Numbered from the stretch's first letter, positions 11,049 to 22,597 are shown. The stretch: DNA of 64,000 bases from Rugalucina vietnamica (GCA_964017185.1 OZ024878.1:12843351-12907350); one strand, 5' to 3'. Notes: generated from the sequence alone by a model not told the origin. A program made the numbers and translations.

Positions 11049-11111
11049 GACACAATGTTCACAGAAGGCGATAGTCTAATTGTAAATAATAAATTCGAAT
11101 GCCACGACCAC

Positions 11112-11233
11112 AGTTAATTTGTTAATCTTCAGGTCTTAATCAGGCCGTAGAGAGCTTGAAGACACTACACAGGGCACGTAGGTATCGAACTCAGAGCCTA
11201 TCCCTTCTGAGTTCTAGTCTCTACCAACGTGCC
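11112..11233 (-). repeat. tRNA-like SINE unit
   Basis: Minus strand: TGGTAGAGACTAGAACTCAG (box A-like) followed by GAGTTCGATACC (box B-like, RNA polymerase III promoter). The same unit occurs in four tandem copies at 22985-23700. Confidence 0.5.
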
Positions 11234-11382
11234 CAAATTATCTAAGTTAATTAAAATAAATCTGAGATCCTTTAAGAGCAGTGAACATATCAATGAGAAA
11301 GGGGATGGGCCATACCATGGTTTCGGCTACTTAAGCCTCTTCAGTGACTCTATAGATTTGGCATTATGAAGCGTCTTTATAT

Positions 11383-11490
11383 TACTGATCGTTCCAAGGC
11401 GATACTTCTGTGGTGGTTCTTATTGTTTTATGTCTTGGTGTTTTAAATTTTTTGGTGCTGCTGGCGCCTTATGTACTTTATCATATTGTT
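11383..11490 (+). mobile_element. R1 3' UTR fragment
   Basis: ATTACTGATCGTTCCAAGGC through GGCGCCTTATGTA, a short piece of the R1 UTR beside the right end of T-A. Confidence 0.6.
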
Positions 11491-13080
11491 ACGCAGTTCT
11501 GCGTTGAAATATAATTGGCACACAGATTAGTGACTTGCCTATTATTTTAAATCGGGCGGACGCCAGGCTGGTCAGGGTACACTCATGGACTAATATGAAC
11601 GAGGAACAGTCTTGTTAGGGTAGGCTAATCAAGCTAGGGGCTTCGTCTTGCTTGGTTTGCGGGTGTAATCTGAATTAGTTAGCCTCTATTTCCGTGCAAA
11701 GGAAGGAACATGAAAACAAAACATGGGAAAGTTTGCAAAATATATGTGAGCTTTTGTCTCTTTGAGCTCAGCAAACTTATGGAATGATTCAAGGAAATAA
11801 CATTTTAAGAAACAATTAAGGAATAAAAGATGTTTTCATCGACAGTTAACTCGTAAAAATAATGGTAGCGTGAAGGTAGTCAAGTGTAATGAACAAATAC
11901 AACGAAATTTTCAGTGAGTGAAACCTTAAAATGTTCACACCTACTTTTCTGAAAGTGAAAATGATTCAATATGCGAACAGCTGGTCAAACTGCCGTGATA
12001 AAATGTGAAATTTGCCTGAGCCGTTTTCGGTCCAACAAATACTTAATTTAATCTTCAAATTTGCTAATAAGTAAATGAAACCTACTTTTAGTGACTAAAA
12101 TTATTTTTTACTATCTCTTCAGAAAAAATTTTTTGCAGTTTAAATGGCTAAAATCGGTTGACAAGCGTTTTGGAAAACAAATGATATATTGTACACTGTC
12201 GGCAAAACAATGCGCGTGATGCAGACAGCAAACAATTAAGGATCGAAACGGAGGTTCGAATGCAGGCAGACATCGCCGCCATTTCGAAAACGAAGAAAAT
12301 CACACAGGTGGTCGCATAAAAACACTGCATAAACCGAAAATACCGAACAATATACATGAAATGATAGAAAAATGTACCTCGAAAATGACTGTATGAATGA
12401 TCTGAAATTAAGATGATCTTTGACAAAATAATGCGTGATAAAATATAGAATTTTGAGTTTGACAGTTCAGAAATGTCAGCCGACTGTTTACATTGCCCAT
12501 GACAACGCTCGCTCACGTCACAAAAAAAGTACACAAAAAGTGACGTCACGAGATTGCTAACAAACATGGCGGACTAAAATGACAGCTGATTCTGTGCAAG
12601 AGAAAATAAATATAAATGGACTTATGCATGCTTACTGAAAAGTGACATCGTTATAAAAACTTCAGGTAAGATTGTTAGTTTTCTAAACAACAACTGTCAT
12701 TAATTTACAATTATGTACATTGCAGTATTGATTGTCAAATAAAGAATGTGCGGTAATAAGAGTCGATACGATAGGCACATCAGCTCGGACATCGGGGCAT
12801 TACACAACCCCCCTCCCAAGGCGTTAAAGTTCCCACTAACGCCTGAATAGGAGTGCTGCAAAGCAGAAATAAACCAGTTGAGAAAAAAATCGACTCACAT
12901 TAAGCGGCACATATCTTGGTCACGGCACCAAATAAATCCAAATAAGAACCTTGAACATTGAAGATACATTGTTTCAACACAATTGCCAAGTAATATATGT
13001 ACAAGTTACGTATTTCATGACAAAGAAAATATAGTCGACTAATAGGTTTTCAATTCTTTCCAAGATCCGTGTGTTACGCT
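11491..13080. other. Unassigned intergenic sequence
   Basis: No supported gene. A TGACGTCA element and CATGGCGGAC lie near 12540-12575. On the minus strand a tRNA-His-type primer-site-like 14-mer (12930-12917) and a G-rich polypurine-like run (12824-12806) followed by TGTAATGCCCC hint at a collapsed LTR element. Without two matching LTRs this stays a guess. The 139-codon minus-strand frame at 12567-12148 has no recognisable features. Confidence 0.3.
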
Positions 13081-13093
13081 CTGTAGCTTCAAC

Positions 13094-13918
13094 TTATCTA
13101 CTCAGGCAGGCCACGAGCGTTCCCTGGTTAAGCTTATCCATATCTATCACTGTACTCGAATCCTCCACTTTTTGAATTTTGGCGGCAACACTCACATTTT
13201 CCCCCGTCTCACTTTTCCTTTTACTATTCACACTTTCCATAACCTCGCTCGGTTCCCCTGCTTCTGAAACTATATTCACCGAATTCCATGAAAACATACT
13301 TAGTCTATCCATCAGATCAAAAGTCCCTTTTGCCACCGTAAAGTTTGCGTCAAATGCCTCCTGTAGGTCCATGAACAGCCCCGTTGGCTGAGCCTCAATG
13401 TTTAAACCCTTTTCAGTCACTATCTCCTCTTGCACTGACCCTTTCTTTTCACCTGAGTCAAAATATCAACTGGCTATACACTTCTGTATCTCTGGTGGTA
13501 ATGCTCTTTTAGCCTCGTTTGCTGCAGCCGCTCTCCTAGAAAATGTTGCCCGACTTTCTGTCTGTTCCAGTATGGTGTAATCATTAGGCCCGAAGGTATA
13601 GGTTGGTCCATTCTTTATCAAAAAGGGATTACAGTTAGTTATCCCCTCTCGTGCCACGGTTTCTTTATGCTTTTTGCTTTGATAATGTTGTATTAAGTAG
13701 TTGGAAGTAAGGCACTTATAGTAACACAAAGTGCACAGATATGGAATCTGGCTGGTTTTAAGATGGGATAGCAATATGTGATTCACCATATGGATCTTGG
13801 TATTGATGTATCTGTGACCTTTCTCTGTCAAGCATCTCTGGCAAAGGTAAGCCCTTCCCCTCCGGTTGGCCCGTTGCCTAAACTCTACGTCTTCTCCACC
13901 GATAGCTCTGCCTTCCAT
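13094..13918 (-). pseudogene. Zinc-finger ORF with a single in-frame TGA
   Basis: From the ATG at 13918-13916 the frame runs to 13094 (275 codons) with one in-frame TGA at 13468-13466. Residues 24-50 carry CQRC...H...H and residues 60-82 a classic C2H2 finger, CTLCYYKCLTSNYLIQHYQSKKH-like (CX2CX12HX5H). The part after the stop has a basic NSKRKSETGE segment resembling a nuclear localisation signal. A good splice-acceptor context (CTTATGTCTTCAG) ends just before GCTATGG at the start, so this may be an exon. I do not recognise the family: it could be a transposon-borne protein or a decayed host gene. Confidence 0.45.
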
Positions 13919-14071
13919 AGCCTGAAGACATAAGACAATACTCCATGAGTTAGATACCGGCCAATATCCCCGTGATTTTAGCAGGTGTTTTATTCCCATT
14001 AGTGAGCCAAAAATAAACACATCTTATGCGCGACTCGGATGTGCTTATACAACCATACCTTTCCAGTGTTA

Positions 14072-15095
14072 ACAAAAAGGTACAAGTAGGCAAAGATCAG
14101 GAAAAGGCGCAATCAGAAAAAGATTCCCACTCCAAAAACCGAGATGGGTAAAACTAAATTAACAATCAAGTACTTATACCATGAAAACATATCGTAAGCC
14201 GAATGGGCAGCTATTTTCCCAATATGAAAACATACATAAGGTGCCAACAGCTCAAAAAAAATTAAAACACCAAGACATAAAATGAAAGAATCACCACAGA
14301 AGTATCGCCTTGGAACGATCAGTAACACACAATTACTGGCGAGCTTAAATCGATTTTACATGGACATAACCTCACCCTTAGCTTCTGCAGTGGTTCATAA
14401 TATTTAGTTAGTTCTTCGGTCCTCGTGGTGAATATCTAACGAGTCAATGAATCATCCAGAGCAAACAGATGAATCACGATAAACATACTGATGAATCAAA
14501 AACAGATTCCGTAAGCTGCCCGATGATAGAGATCCCTGGGCGCCGAATAACTTACTTAATCCGGAGCAAAAGAAAAACACAAGTTGGACCCCGGTGGGCC
14601 AAGCAACAGACAAGAAGCTCCGGCCCCAACCAACTAAAATTAATAGCTTTCAGTCGGGGCCATCATAGAGACTGACGCCCGACCCACCGGCGTGCAATTA
14701 AAGAAGGCAGCATACTTATGAACCATGATTGGGTTAAAAAATAAGCATGCAGACTGTCGCATAACATTCAAGTTATAATGTATACGTCTGTAACGTGTAA
14801 TGATTTTTCTGAACTGAAAAGAAAAATCATTCCTTCCTATAAGTTTCTTAAATTTGTAAACCAAGTCACCATAAAATTTTGGTTCCGAAATGCCCTCACT
14901 TAAAAGTTTCTTCAACCCAACATTATGTTTGGAAATAAATTCATAGTGTCTACGATAAAATTTAGATAACGGTTTTCGAAGTTTATGATACCGATAACCC
15001 TGTTGGAGAAGTTTGGCCGTTAAACATTTATTGATTAAACATTTATTGGACGTTAAACATTTATTACTTCTCCCTGTTGGAGAAGTTTGGCCGTC
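14072..15095 (-). pseudogene. R1 retroelement, longest copy: RT C-terminus plus 3' UTR
   Basis: The minus-strand coding part (about 15030-14640) reads KLLQQGYRYHK, GISEPKFYGDLVYKFKKL, FQFRKIITRYRRI, NVMRQSACLFFNPIMV and FNCTPVGRASVSMMAPT, then a stop eight bases later than in other copies. It keeps the ~90 residues missing from the copy at 5800. The 3' UTR follows down to 14072. At the 5' end the block CTGTTGGAGAAGTTTGGCCG occurs twice (15000-15020 and 15073-15093), a small local duplication. Confidence 0.65.
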
Positions 15096-15104
15096 AAACC
15101 TGGT

Positions 15105-15286
15105 TGCCCGAATAATACTTCTACACGCCTCGTTGCGTCTAGTACACCGAACAAACCCTTGCTCTTTCCACTAGTACCTCAGTAAAATACCCGAACGCAT
15201 TACACCTGTCGTATGCCACCCATACTCGATATGGCAAAGGTCTTGAATAATATGTGGCAAGGCAGTCACAGGGGCCCCCTCTCTTA
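15105..15286 (-). pseudogene. Ty3 integrase core fragment (left of foldback ii)
   Basis: Minus strand: REGAP followed, one base out of frame, by DCLATYYSRPLP and FTEVLVERARVC. This resembles the start of the integrase catalytic core (normally ...LATDxLGPLP...FTKxxEV), with the first catalytic Asp replaced. It is the continuation of the gene at 18481-18900, split by the 3.2-kb foldback. Confidence 0.5.
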
Positions 15287-15916
15287 TGCCTAGGTCACAC
15301 TAGCGCTTACGGATGCCGCGGATAGTTGCGAATACTATACGTAGCGATCCGCAGAATTTTGTGGGCGGGGCTAACGGTTCTGAATGAATTTATTACCTTT
15401 AAATACGAATAAATACGGGTAGTTCAGGAAAGATACGGATACGTTCGAAGATAGTTACGGATAAATTCGAATACATACGGTTAAGATACTTGACTACATA
15501 CCTTTCGATACCATCTGTTACGTTTAGATACAGACATACACCTTCAGATACGTAATGTTGCGTTTTCTTGCGTATATAACGGTGAAATTTGATGCAAGAA
15601 AACGCAGGTTTTAGTCCAACTACAGTCACACTAGCACATCCGGATGCTGAGGACGCTGCGGACTGACCTTTCGTATCTATCCGTCATATCCGTAACAATT
15701 CGTATCTTTTCCGTATATGTTCGTATCTTAACGTATTGTATATGCAAGTCTGATTCCATCCGCGCCCAAATTTTGAAAAAAGTCAAAAATTGGGCACGGA
15801 TGAAACATCCGTAATAGTACGTAATGACATGTAAATGAAGGCGTTGATTCGAATCTTTCCGTATCTAAACCGTAACACAAACGTGTCTACACCGTAAATG
15901 AACGCATCAACCAACA

Positions 15917-17218
15917 ATCAAATGGGGTGCCGTTTTACTATTTATTCCCTTTTTATGGATTTCCATAATTCATTTTGGATATCCAAAATTCATTTCTGGA
16001 TACTTAAAATCGATTTTTGGATATCCTTAGTTCGTCTGAATATTGGATATCCATAAATTGATTTTAGGATATCCTAAAATCGAACTATGGATATCCTAAA
16101 ATACAATCCTATTTTTGGATATCCATAATTCGATTTAAGGATATTATAAAATCGGGCTAATATTGGATATCCATAATTCGATTTATGGATATCCATAAAT
16201 GAGTTATGGATGTACTTCAATAGAACTGTATTTTAGGATATTCATAATTTAAGGATATCCTTAAATCACAAAAAATGATGTACGTGCCTATGGGTGCCAT
16301 TTTACTATTTATTCCCTATTTTTGGATATCCATAATTCATTTAATTTATTTATGGATATCCTTAATTCATTTATGGATATCCTTAAATAATTAAGGATAT
16401 CCATTAACATTTCTGGATATCCTAAAATGAATTATGGATATCCATAAATGAATTATGGGTATCCATAATAATTATGGATATCCTGAAATGAATTATGGAT
16501 ATCCTGAAATGAATTATGGATATCCTTATTTTTTTCGATATCCAAAATTTATTTTTGGACATCCATAATTCTTTTTTGGATATCCATAATTCATTTTGGA
16601 TATCCTAAAATCAATTTAAGGATATTTTAAATTCGTCTGAATATTGGATATCCATAAATAGATTTAGCATATCCTAAAACCGAACTATGGATATCCTAAA
16701 ATACAATCCTATATTTGGATATCCATAATTCGATTTAAGGATATCCTAAAATCGGGCTAATATTGGATATCCATAATTCGATTTATGGATATCCATAAAT
16801 GAGTTATGGATTTCCTTCAATAGGACTTTATTTAAGGATATCCATAATTCATTTAAGGATATCCTTAAATTACAAAAAAAAAATGATGTACGTGCCTATG
16901 GAGTGCCGTTTTACTATTTATTCCCTATTTTTGGATATCCATAATTTATTTAAGGATATTCATAATGTATTTATGGATATCCTTAATTCATTTAAGGATA
17001 TCCATAATTCGATTATAGGATATCCTAAAATCAATTTATGGATATCCAATATTCAGCCGAATTAAGGATATCCATAAATCGATTTTAGGATATCCAAAAA
17101 AGAATTATGGGTATCCAAAAGTATATTATGGATATCCAAAAATGAATTTTGGACATCCAAAAATGAATTATGGATATCCATAAATAGGAAATAAATAGTA
17201 AAACGGCACCCCATACGT
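15917..17218. repeat. GGATATCC palindrome array with its own inverted ends
   Basis: Dozens of the 8-bp palindrome GGATATCC, spaced about 20-22 bp and separated by short A/T-rich linkers such as ATAATTCATTTAT. The left end (GGGGTGCCGTTTTACTATTT, 15924) reappears inverted at ~17190-17213, so the block is itself a foldback. The same left end recurs in direct orientation near 16290 and 16897, giving three partial units. The putative peptides rich in DIHNSF or ISINEL are read-throughs of the array, not genes. Confidence 0.85.
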
Positions 17219-17354
17219 GCCTATGGGATATAATGATTTCTCCCTAGTCAGACAATGGAGGCATCCAGTGTGGTTGAATTTACGTTGGCTTCCGTTTCGT
17301 TCAGTTTAATTTAGCGCATGCGTATTACACGGAAAAAATCATTATGGAAAAGAA

Positions 17355-17860
17355 ATATTTTTAAAATGGATTATGGATATCCTAAAATCGAATTATGGAT
17401 ATCCTTAAATCAGATCATTATGGATATCCAAAAATCACGATAAATTATGGATATCCATAATTCGATTTTAGGATATCCAAAAGTCGAATTATGGATATCC
17501 TAAATTCAAGCTTATTTTTGGATATCCTAAAACACATTTAAGGATATCCTTAAATGAGCTGATTTAAGGATATCCATAATTCGATTTTTGGATATCCAAA
17601 AATCGAATTATGGATATCCATAATCCATCGTGATTTTTGGATATCCAAAATGTATTTCAGGATATCCATAATTCAATTATGGATATCCATAATTCATTTA
17701 AGGATATCCATAATTCATTTATGGATATCCATAATTCATCTTATCCAAAAATATTGATGGATATCTTTAATTATTTTAGGATATCCATAAATGAATTAAG
17801 GATATCCATAAATGAATTATGGATATCCATAAATGAATTATGGATATCCTTAAATAAATA
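17355..17860. repeat. Second GGATATCC array, strict 21-bp period
   Basis: GGATATCC recurs throughout. Between 17638 and 17735 four consecutive units are exactly 21 bp (GGATATCC plus 13 bp), i.e. seven codons or about two helical turns. It is separated from the first array by ~135 bp of ordinary sequence. Confidence 0.85.
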
Positions 17861-18480
17861 AATTACCTCTATAATAGAAAAATGACGGACATTTTTGTCA
17901 AGGAGACTATATATTCCAGAAACGTTCTTGTATGATTCATTCAAACATTGGATACAGATTATGTTATGCCCAAACACTCAGCCCTAGAGGGCTCAGCCAC
18001 ACGCTTATTAGCATTGTTCAAGTTGTATCCTGGTTTGATTCCGTTTTCATACGTGTGGCATGCTGTGTAAACGTTAGGCCGTAACATTACGTGTTCGTAT
18101 CTGAACGTATTAAATTGTATCGAAAAGTGTGTATAAACGACAAAGACCGCAACCGAACGAAACAACACGTATGTAACAGTATCGATCCGCAACAAATGCT
18201 TGATCGCGGAATGATACGTTTAGATGCGATTAGATACGGACAGATTCGAATAAATGCCTTCAGTTACGTACCATTGCCTACCATTACCGATCGTCCATCC
18301 GCGCATGCATTTTTGACAGTTATGAAAATTTGCCCGCGGATCTACCGCGCCCTGAGGATACGATACGTACAGTTACGGACATTACGGATGAGATACGAAT
18401 CGTTACGGATAGGACGGACAGATACGGAACACGTATCCGCAGCGTCCGCAGCGTACGTAAGCCCTAGTGTGACCTAGGCG

Positions 18481-19100
18481 TCAATGATCCTAATTGGGCA
18501 CGAGGAGTCTTCTTTGGCTTCTTATCTGCAGCACATATATCACACTTTCGAATGTATGATGCTATGCCTTCTCGTAACCCATACCAGTTGAACGACTGAA
18601 GTACTTTGGCTTTCGTCTTCTTGCACCCAAAGTGTCCAGATACTACTGAATCATGCATTTGACGGAGTATCCTAGGCTTTAAACTCTGCGGTACTCTCCT
18701 GTCCCATTCCTCTTAACAAAACGCTTGAAAAGGACACCACTATGTATCTCAAGATTGTCCCATAGCAACCATAGCTGGACTTCTAGTAGACATTTCCTGG
18801 ATTCGCCATCTTTGTTCAAAGTATAAGTCCAGTATCAGTATTATCATTCTGTACCTTTTTCAGTTCACTGAAGTACTTATCTGTAATTACAGATGCTGCA
18901 AGAGTTTCACCTTCAGTAGCTCTGTTCAGTTCATCATCAGACTGTGCTTAGCACCCAGGTATGGCATCGTCCTCTGAAACGATTCCTCGAACCTGGTGGT
19001 CGGTACGTACTGTAAATCTTCTGTCCAAGAGGTACTGTATATCTTTGACTTAGGTAAAATAATCTCCCTGCTTGAACAGATTGACTAATAGACCAAGCCC
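18481..19100 (-). pseudogene. Ty3 RNase H / integrase zinc-binding fragment (right of foldback ii)
   Basis: The minus-strand frame at 18658-18481 has the integrase HHCC domain: HDSVVSGHFGCKKTKAKVL, FNWYGLREGIASYIRKCDIC, with H-X6-H and C-X2-C. Upstream and in shifted frames are LEIHSGVLFKRFVKRNG and an RNase H-like RFTVRTDH near 19010. Frameshifts (for example near 18700) show decay. It continues at 15286 on the far side of the foldback. Confidence 0.65.
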
Positions 19101-20060
19101 AGATATGAATATAAAAGTTGCCGCCTATAATTTTCTACCCTTGTATATGGTTTTGAATTTTACCCCTGTATACATACTGAGTTCCACAGCCAACGTAACA
19201 AGTCATTAAAACTTAAATATCTTTTTGTGGTAACATGTGAGTCATCTGAAACTTTCCCATTGTCGCCACACATTTTATTCAATAAGGCTAGGTCTGTAAC
19301 AAAAGGTAAAGCATATGGTTGGCATCTGCAGTAACGTCAATGACGTGACCATTTGACGTTGAACGCTTAAAACATGCAATTTATGACTAACCCAAATTAA
19401 TAGTGATTTCTGGCGTTTAGCCGTAGGTTTTCACATTGCAATTGGCATACTCATCTTCTAAGGTAAAAATGTATGCATTTTTGTCTCGAAAAAATCAAGA
19501 GCCTGCGTACGCGGGGCACGGAAAAAGCACTTTTGTACCCCGAGGCAAGTTCCAGTGCTTGCGCACTACAATCTTGGATTTGATAAGCAGAAACATTTTC
19601 GGTTCATTATGGTGCTGATTGGGCACAATTTTTCACATAATTGACAAATTTAAAGGATGAGCACACTGGTCAATAGAAACGCACAGGCTTCCTCAGAAGT
19701 GATGAGAGATAAAAATAAAGTTGCGCTGGCTGTGGAATTCAGTATAATTTTAAATTGTTTAAAGTTTATACGACAATCGCAAACCAAAGCTCATAGCGCT
19801 TTCCTATTGTTTGGTATATGAACCTAGAAACAGTACGACTACGCGTATATTAAATATGGAATGAGAACGGATATAGACAATAATAATGACAAGCTATTCC
19901 CCAAAGATAGCTTGGGATATCATGTTATAACCCCAAGACGGAATGACCTTAAGAATAGTTTCATATGAATTGTAATATAAAACAGATAACCTAGTTATTG
20001 TAACTACAGTTTTCATTATCTTGGGAACTAATGTGGTGAGTCTTCGTGAATAAGTCAACA
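19101..20060. other. Unassigned sequence
   Basis: No convincing gene, repeat or RNA gene seen. Short frames only. Confidence 0.4.
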
Positions 20061-20471
20061 CATTACGAAAACTTGCCCATGCAATAATTAGGTAATAAAA
20101 CAGTTATTTCCAGCTTAAACAGGCAATAGAGCAAAACATTTTTCTCCTCATTGCAGGTACCGACTTGACACGCTATTGCTCTTGGCTTCGCCTCGGGCAA
20201 TAGCCTTCCAAGTCGGTACCTGCACCTCGGGGAAAATATTTTGCACTATTGCCTGCTGAAGCAAGAAATAACTGTGTCTCAACAGTGGAAGAACAACATA
20301 AATTGTGGGTACATGTTAGAATCGCCTCGCCGAGGCAGTTCTAACGTGTACCCATAATCTATGTTTTGGAGCAAAAATAAGAAAAATAGGTATACCCCTG
20401 CATACCCCAGTTTTGCTATATAAAAGTGGGTTTCAAGGGGGTATACATTACATGGACGTGTTTTCCTGATG
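20061..20471. mobile_element. R2 foldback MITE, with a smaller hairpin nested inside
   Basis: Ends CATTACGAAAACTTGCCCAT and, reversed, CATCAGGAAAACACGTCCAT. The R2 core palindrome (GTGGGTAC...GTTAGAA...CGCCTCGCCGAGGC...) is at 20300-20366. A separate inverted repeat (20101-20275, AGTTATTTC...GAAATAACT, with GCAGGTACCGACTT arms) has inserted into its left half. Confidence 0.6.
20101..20275. mobile_element. Small full-length hairpin element nested in R2
   Basis: Inverted arms CAGTTATTTCCAGC / GCAAGAAATAACTG, CAGGCAATAGAGCAAAA / TTTTGCACTATTGCCTG and GCAGGTACCGACTTG / CAAGTCGGTACCTGC (right-hand arms written as on plus) fold the whole 175 bp into one stem. Confidence 0.6.
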
Positions 20472-22070
20472 AGATAAGAAAAGCCTTGACCGAGAAATGC
20501 CTGTTAGTAGAAAATCAAAAGAGCATACTTGAATCTGTTACTGTGTTTATCATTAACTGACATGGCGGCCATTATGATCATGTGCCTCATTTATAGTTAT
20601 AGCTAATTTTAACAAAGGAAATAATTTTTATATTATTCGGCTGTTTTGGGAGATGCAAGCTTATATTTTGTCATTGCGCATTTAACTATTCTAATGACAT
20701 AAAGTTAAGCATATTTTAATGTATCTGTCTATATTTTCAAGAGGATAAAAATTACCAAAATTGTTTATTGCTTTTTCGAAAGTACTGTTCAACAAAATGG
20801 ACGTCTACGTGTACCTATCTCTATGACGTCAAGACATACCAATAATTATGTCTTATTAGACATCCCCTAAAACCGAAGTGTGCAATTCTCCAAATTTTGG
20901 TATTTTTGCTTTGATTTTCTGTCAAGGTTTAAAGCTAAGCATCTCTGTTTTATGAAACTGGCATAGTTGAAAAATATGTCAATGAATACAGGGTAAATAA
21001 TGAATAAACAGTCACTGACGAGGCATAAGTAGACGAAATCGCGGAATGGCCAATCTCCTCCCTCATTAATTTGTACAATGCTCTTACAGGATCTCAGTTT
21101 TAAATTTCATTAAGGAGTAATGATGAAAATTTGCTCATTTGATTTAAGCTGTATTTAATGTAAATGCTTGAAAAATTCTCTGACAGTTTCCACTTCCTTT
21201 AAATGTGGATGTGCTTCTTTTTCCATATTCAGACAATAATCTGCAGATAACAGACAGATAACAATTTGATGGACCATATTTTGATACAATGTCTATTTTT
21301 GTGATTAAATTTTTAATGCCCACACGATAGCGTTAAAATGAGCTTTCAAATTTAAGATTGAAAACTTTTCCTCAACTTTTAGCATTTCGCCTACTGGTAG
21401 TACCTGTCGAACTGCCTTTCACTCGAGTTGATCAATGCCATACTGAAAACCAATATTTACCCACAAACCTTCACATAAGTGCTTCAGACTGGTGTATTTC
21501 ATATTCGACCATATGACCTCATATTTTTCTTTTCTGGTGAAAGTGAAATATGTCTAATTTTATGCCAATAGTATATATTAAGCACGTTGTCTTGGGTATC
21601 AAAAACCTTTTTTTGTTTAAGACCGCAATAATAATCAAACAAAATATTCTGAAGTTATGTAATTTAAAGATGCAAAAATTCTTTAAGGGCAATAGTTACG
21701 AAGACTTCAGTGTTTTTTATCAACACATTGCAAAAATAAAATAATAAATTAGATTTTCTTTTCATTGCCTGTTATCTTTGTGCTTTTTTAACATACATTT
21801 GGTACGTCATCTGGCACTAAGAGCATCGCCAAAAAGACCATTGAAATTGCTAGTTTGGAATGGCTAATAGTCTTTAGAACGATTCGTCTGTGTGCGTGAG
21901 ACCGTGTGGTAAAATTAACTCATCTGACCAATATGACAAATATGATTTTAATTCAGACAGAGAATTAATTGCAATGGAAATGGAAAGTGTTTATTTATTG
22001 TTATACTCTTGTCAACTGGTGCAAGATTGCATTAAACAAGGAAGACGCAATATTCATAGAAAGCGATAGT

Positions 22071-22597
22071 AGTAGAAAAAGGTACAAGTAGGCAATGATC
22101 AGGAAAAGTCGCAATCAGGAAGAAATTCCCACTCAAGAAACCGAGGTGGGAAAAACTAAATTGACAATTAGGTACTTATACTAAGAAAACATATCGTAAG
22201 CCGAGTGAGCAGCTATTTCCCAATAGGCGGCCACTAAGTTACCCGAACTTTAATAAAAATATGAAAACGTTCATAAGGTTCAAACAACATAAAATTCGAC
22301 CCCAAAACATAAAAATGGAACCACAACAGAGGTATCACCTTGGAACGATCATTAATATAAAACTACTGGGGGTGGTGGTGGTGGGCTTAAACCGGTTTTA
22401 CAGGCGCCTAACCTCACCCTCATCTTCCGCAGTGGTTCACAGTATTTAGTTAATAGTTTGGTCCTCGTGGTGAATCTCTAACTAGTTAATGAATCATCAA
22501 GGACAAACAAATGAATCATGATAACAAACCAGATGAATCAAAAACGACAACTTAACAGATTCAGTAAGCTGCCCGGCGATGGAGATCCCTGGGCGCC
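22071..22597 (-). mobile_element. R1 3' UTR flanked by 27-bp target duplication
   Basis: Minus-strand R1 tail, more complete than its partner at 10836-11048. It is bounded by GACGCAATATTCATAGAAAG... (22044-22070) and GACGCAATGTTCAAAGAAGG... (22598-22624). Its 5' truncation point is at GGCGCCCAGGGATCTCC. Confidence 0.65.

Larger units (their letters stand above)
3157..11367. mobile_element. Composite transposon T-A with ~110-bp terminal inverted repeats
   Basis: The left end (3157-3250, GTCACTGACGAGGCTTAAG then CTCATTAATTT) and the right end (11260-11367, read on the minus strand as GTCACTGAAGAGGCTTAAG, CTCATTGATATG, AAAGGATCTCAG) are diverged inverted repeats. A second copy with the same ends and the same unique interior lies at 20997-24745. 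No transposase is visible, so this is a non-autonomous DNA transposon whose class I cannot name. In this copy the interior is loaded with nested insertions: an R1 tail at 3252-4003, a LINE at 4070-9825, a 175-bp satellite and a MITE inside the LINE, another R1 fragment at 10836-11048 and a tRNA-like unit at 11112-11233. Confidence 0.55.
15287..18480. mobile_element. Foldback element ii, TACGGATACG words, nested GGATATCC array
   Basis: 3194 bp with inverted repeats (left TGCCTAGGTCACACTAGC; right, reversed, CGCCTAGGTCACACTAGG), flanked by TTA (15284-15286) and TCA (18481-18483), read as a 3-bp duplication with one mutation. The outer arms (15300-15900 and 18060-18470) are dense in TACGGATA, GATACG and TTCGTATC words. 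The centre holds the GGATATCC arrays. It sits in a Ty3 integrase gene, and removing it together with one TSD copy restores the reading QLGSLREGAP. Confidence 0.7.

Noticed and set aside
12148-12567. 139-codon minus-strand ORF
   Set aside because: No recognisable domain, biased composition, no supporting splice or family evidence.
12800-12935. Miniature LTR retrotransposon (primer site plus polypurine tract within ~110 bp)
   Set aside because: No pair of matching LTRs could be found on either side.
16799-17977. Repetitive ORFs reading DIHNSF or ISINEL
   Set aside because: Artefact of the 21-bp GGATATCC array, where seven codons equal one period.
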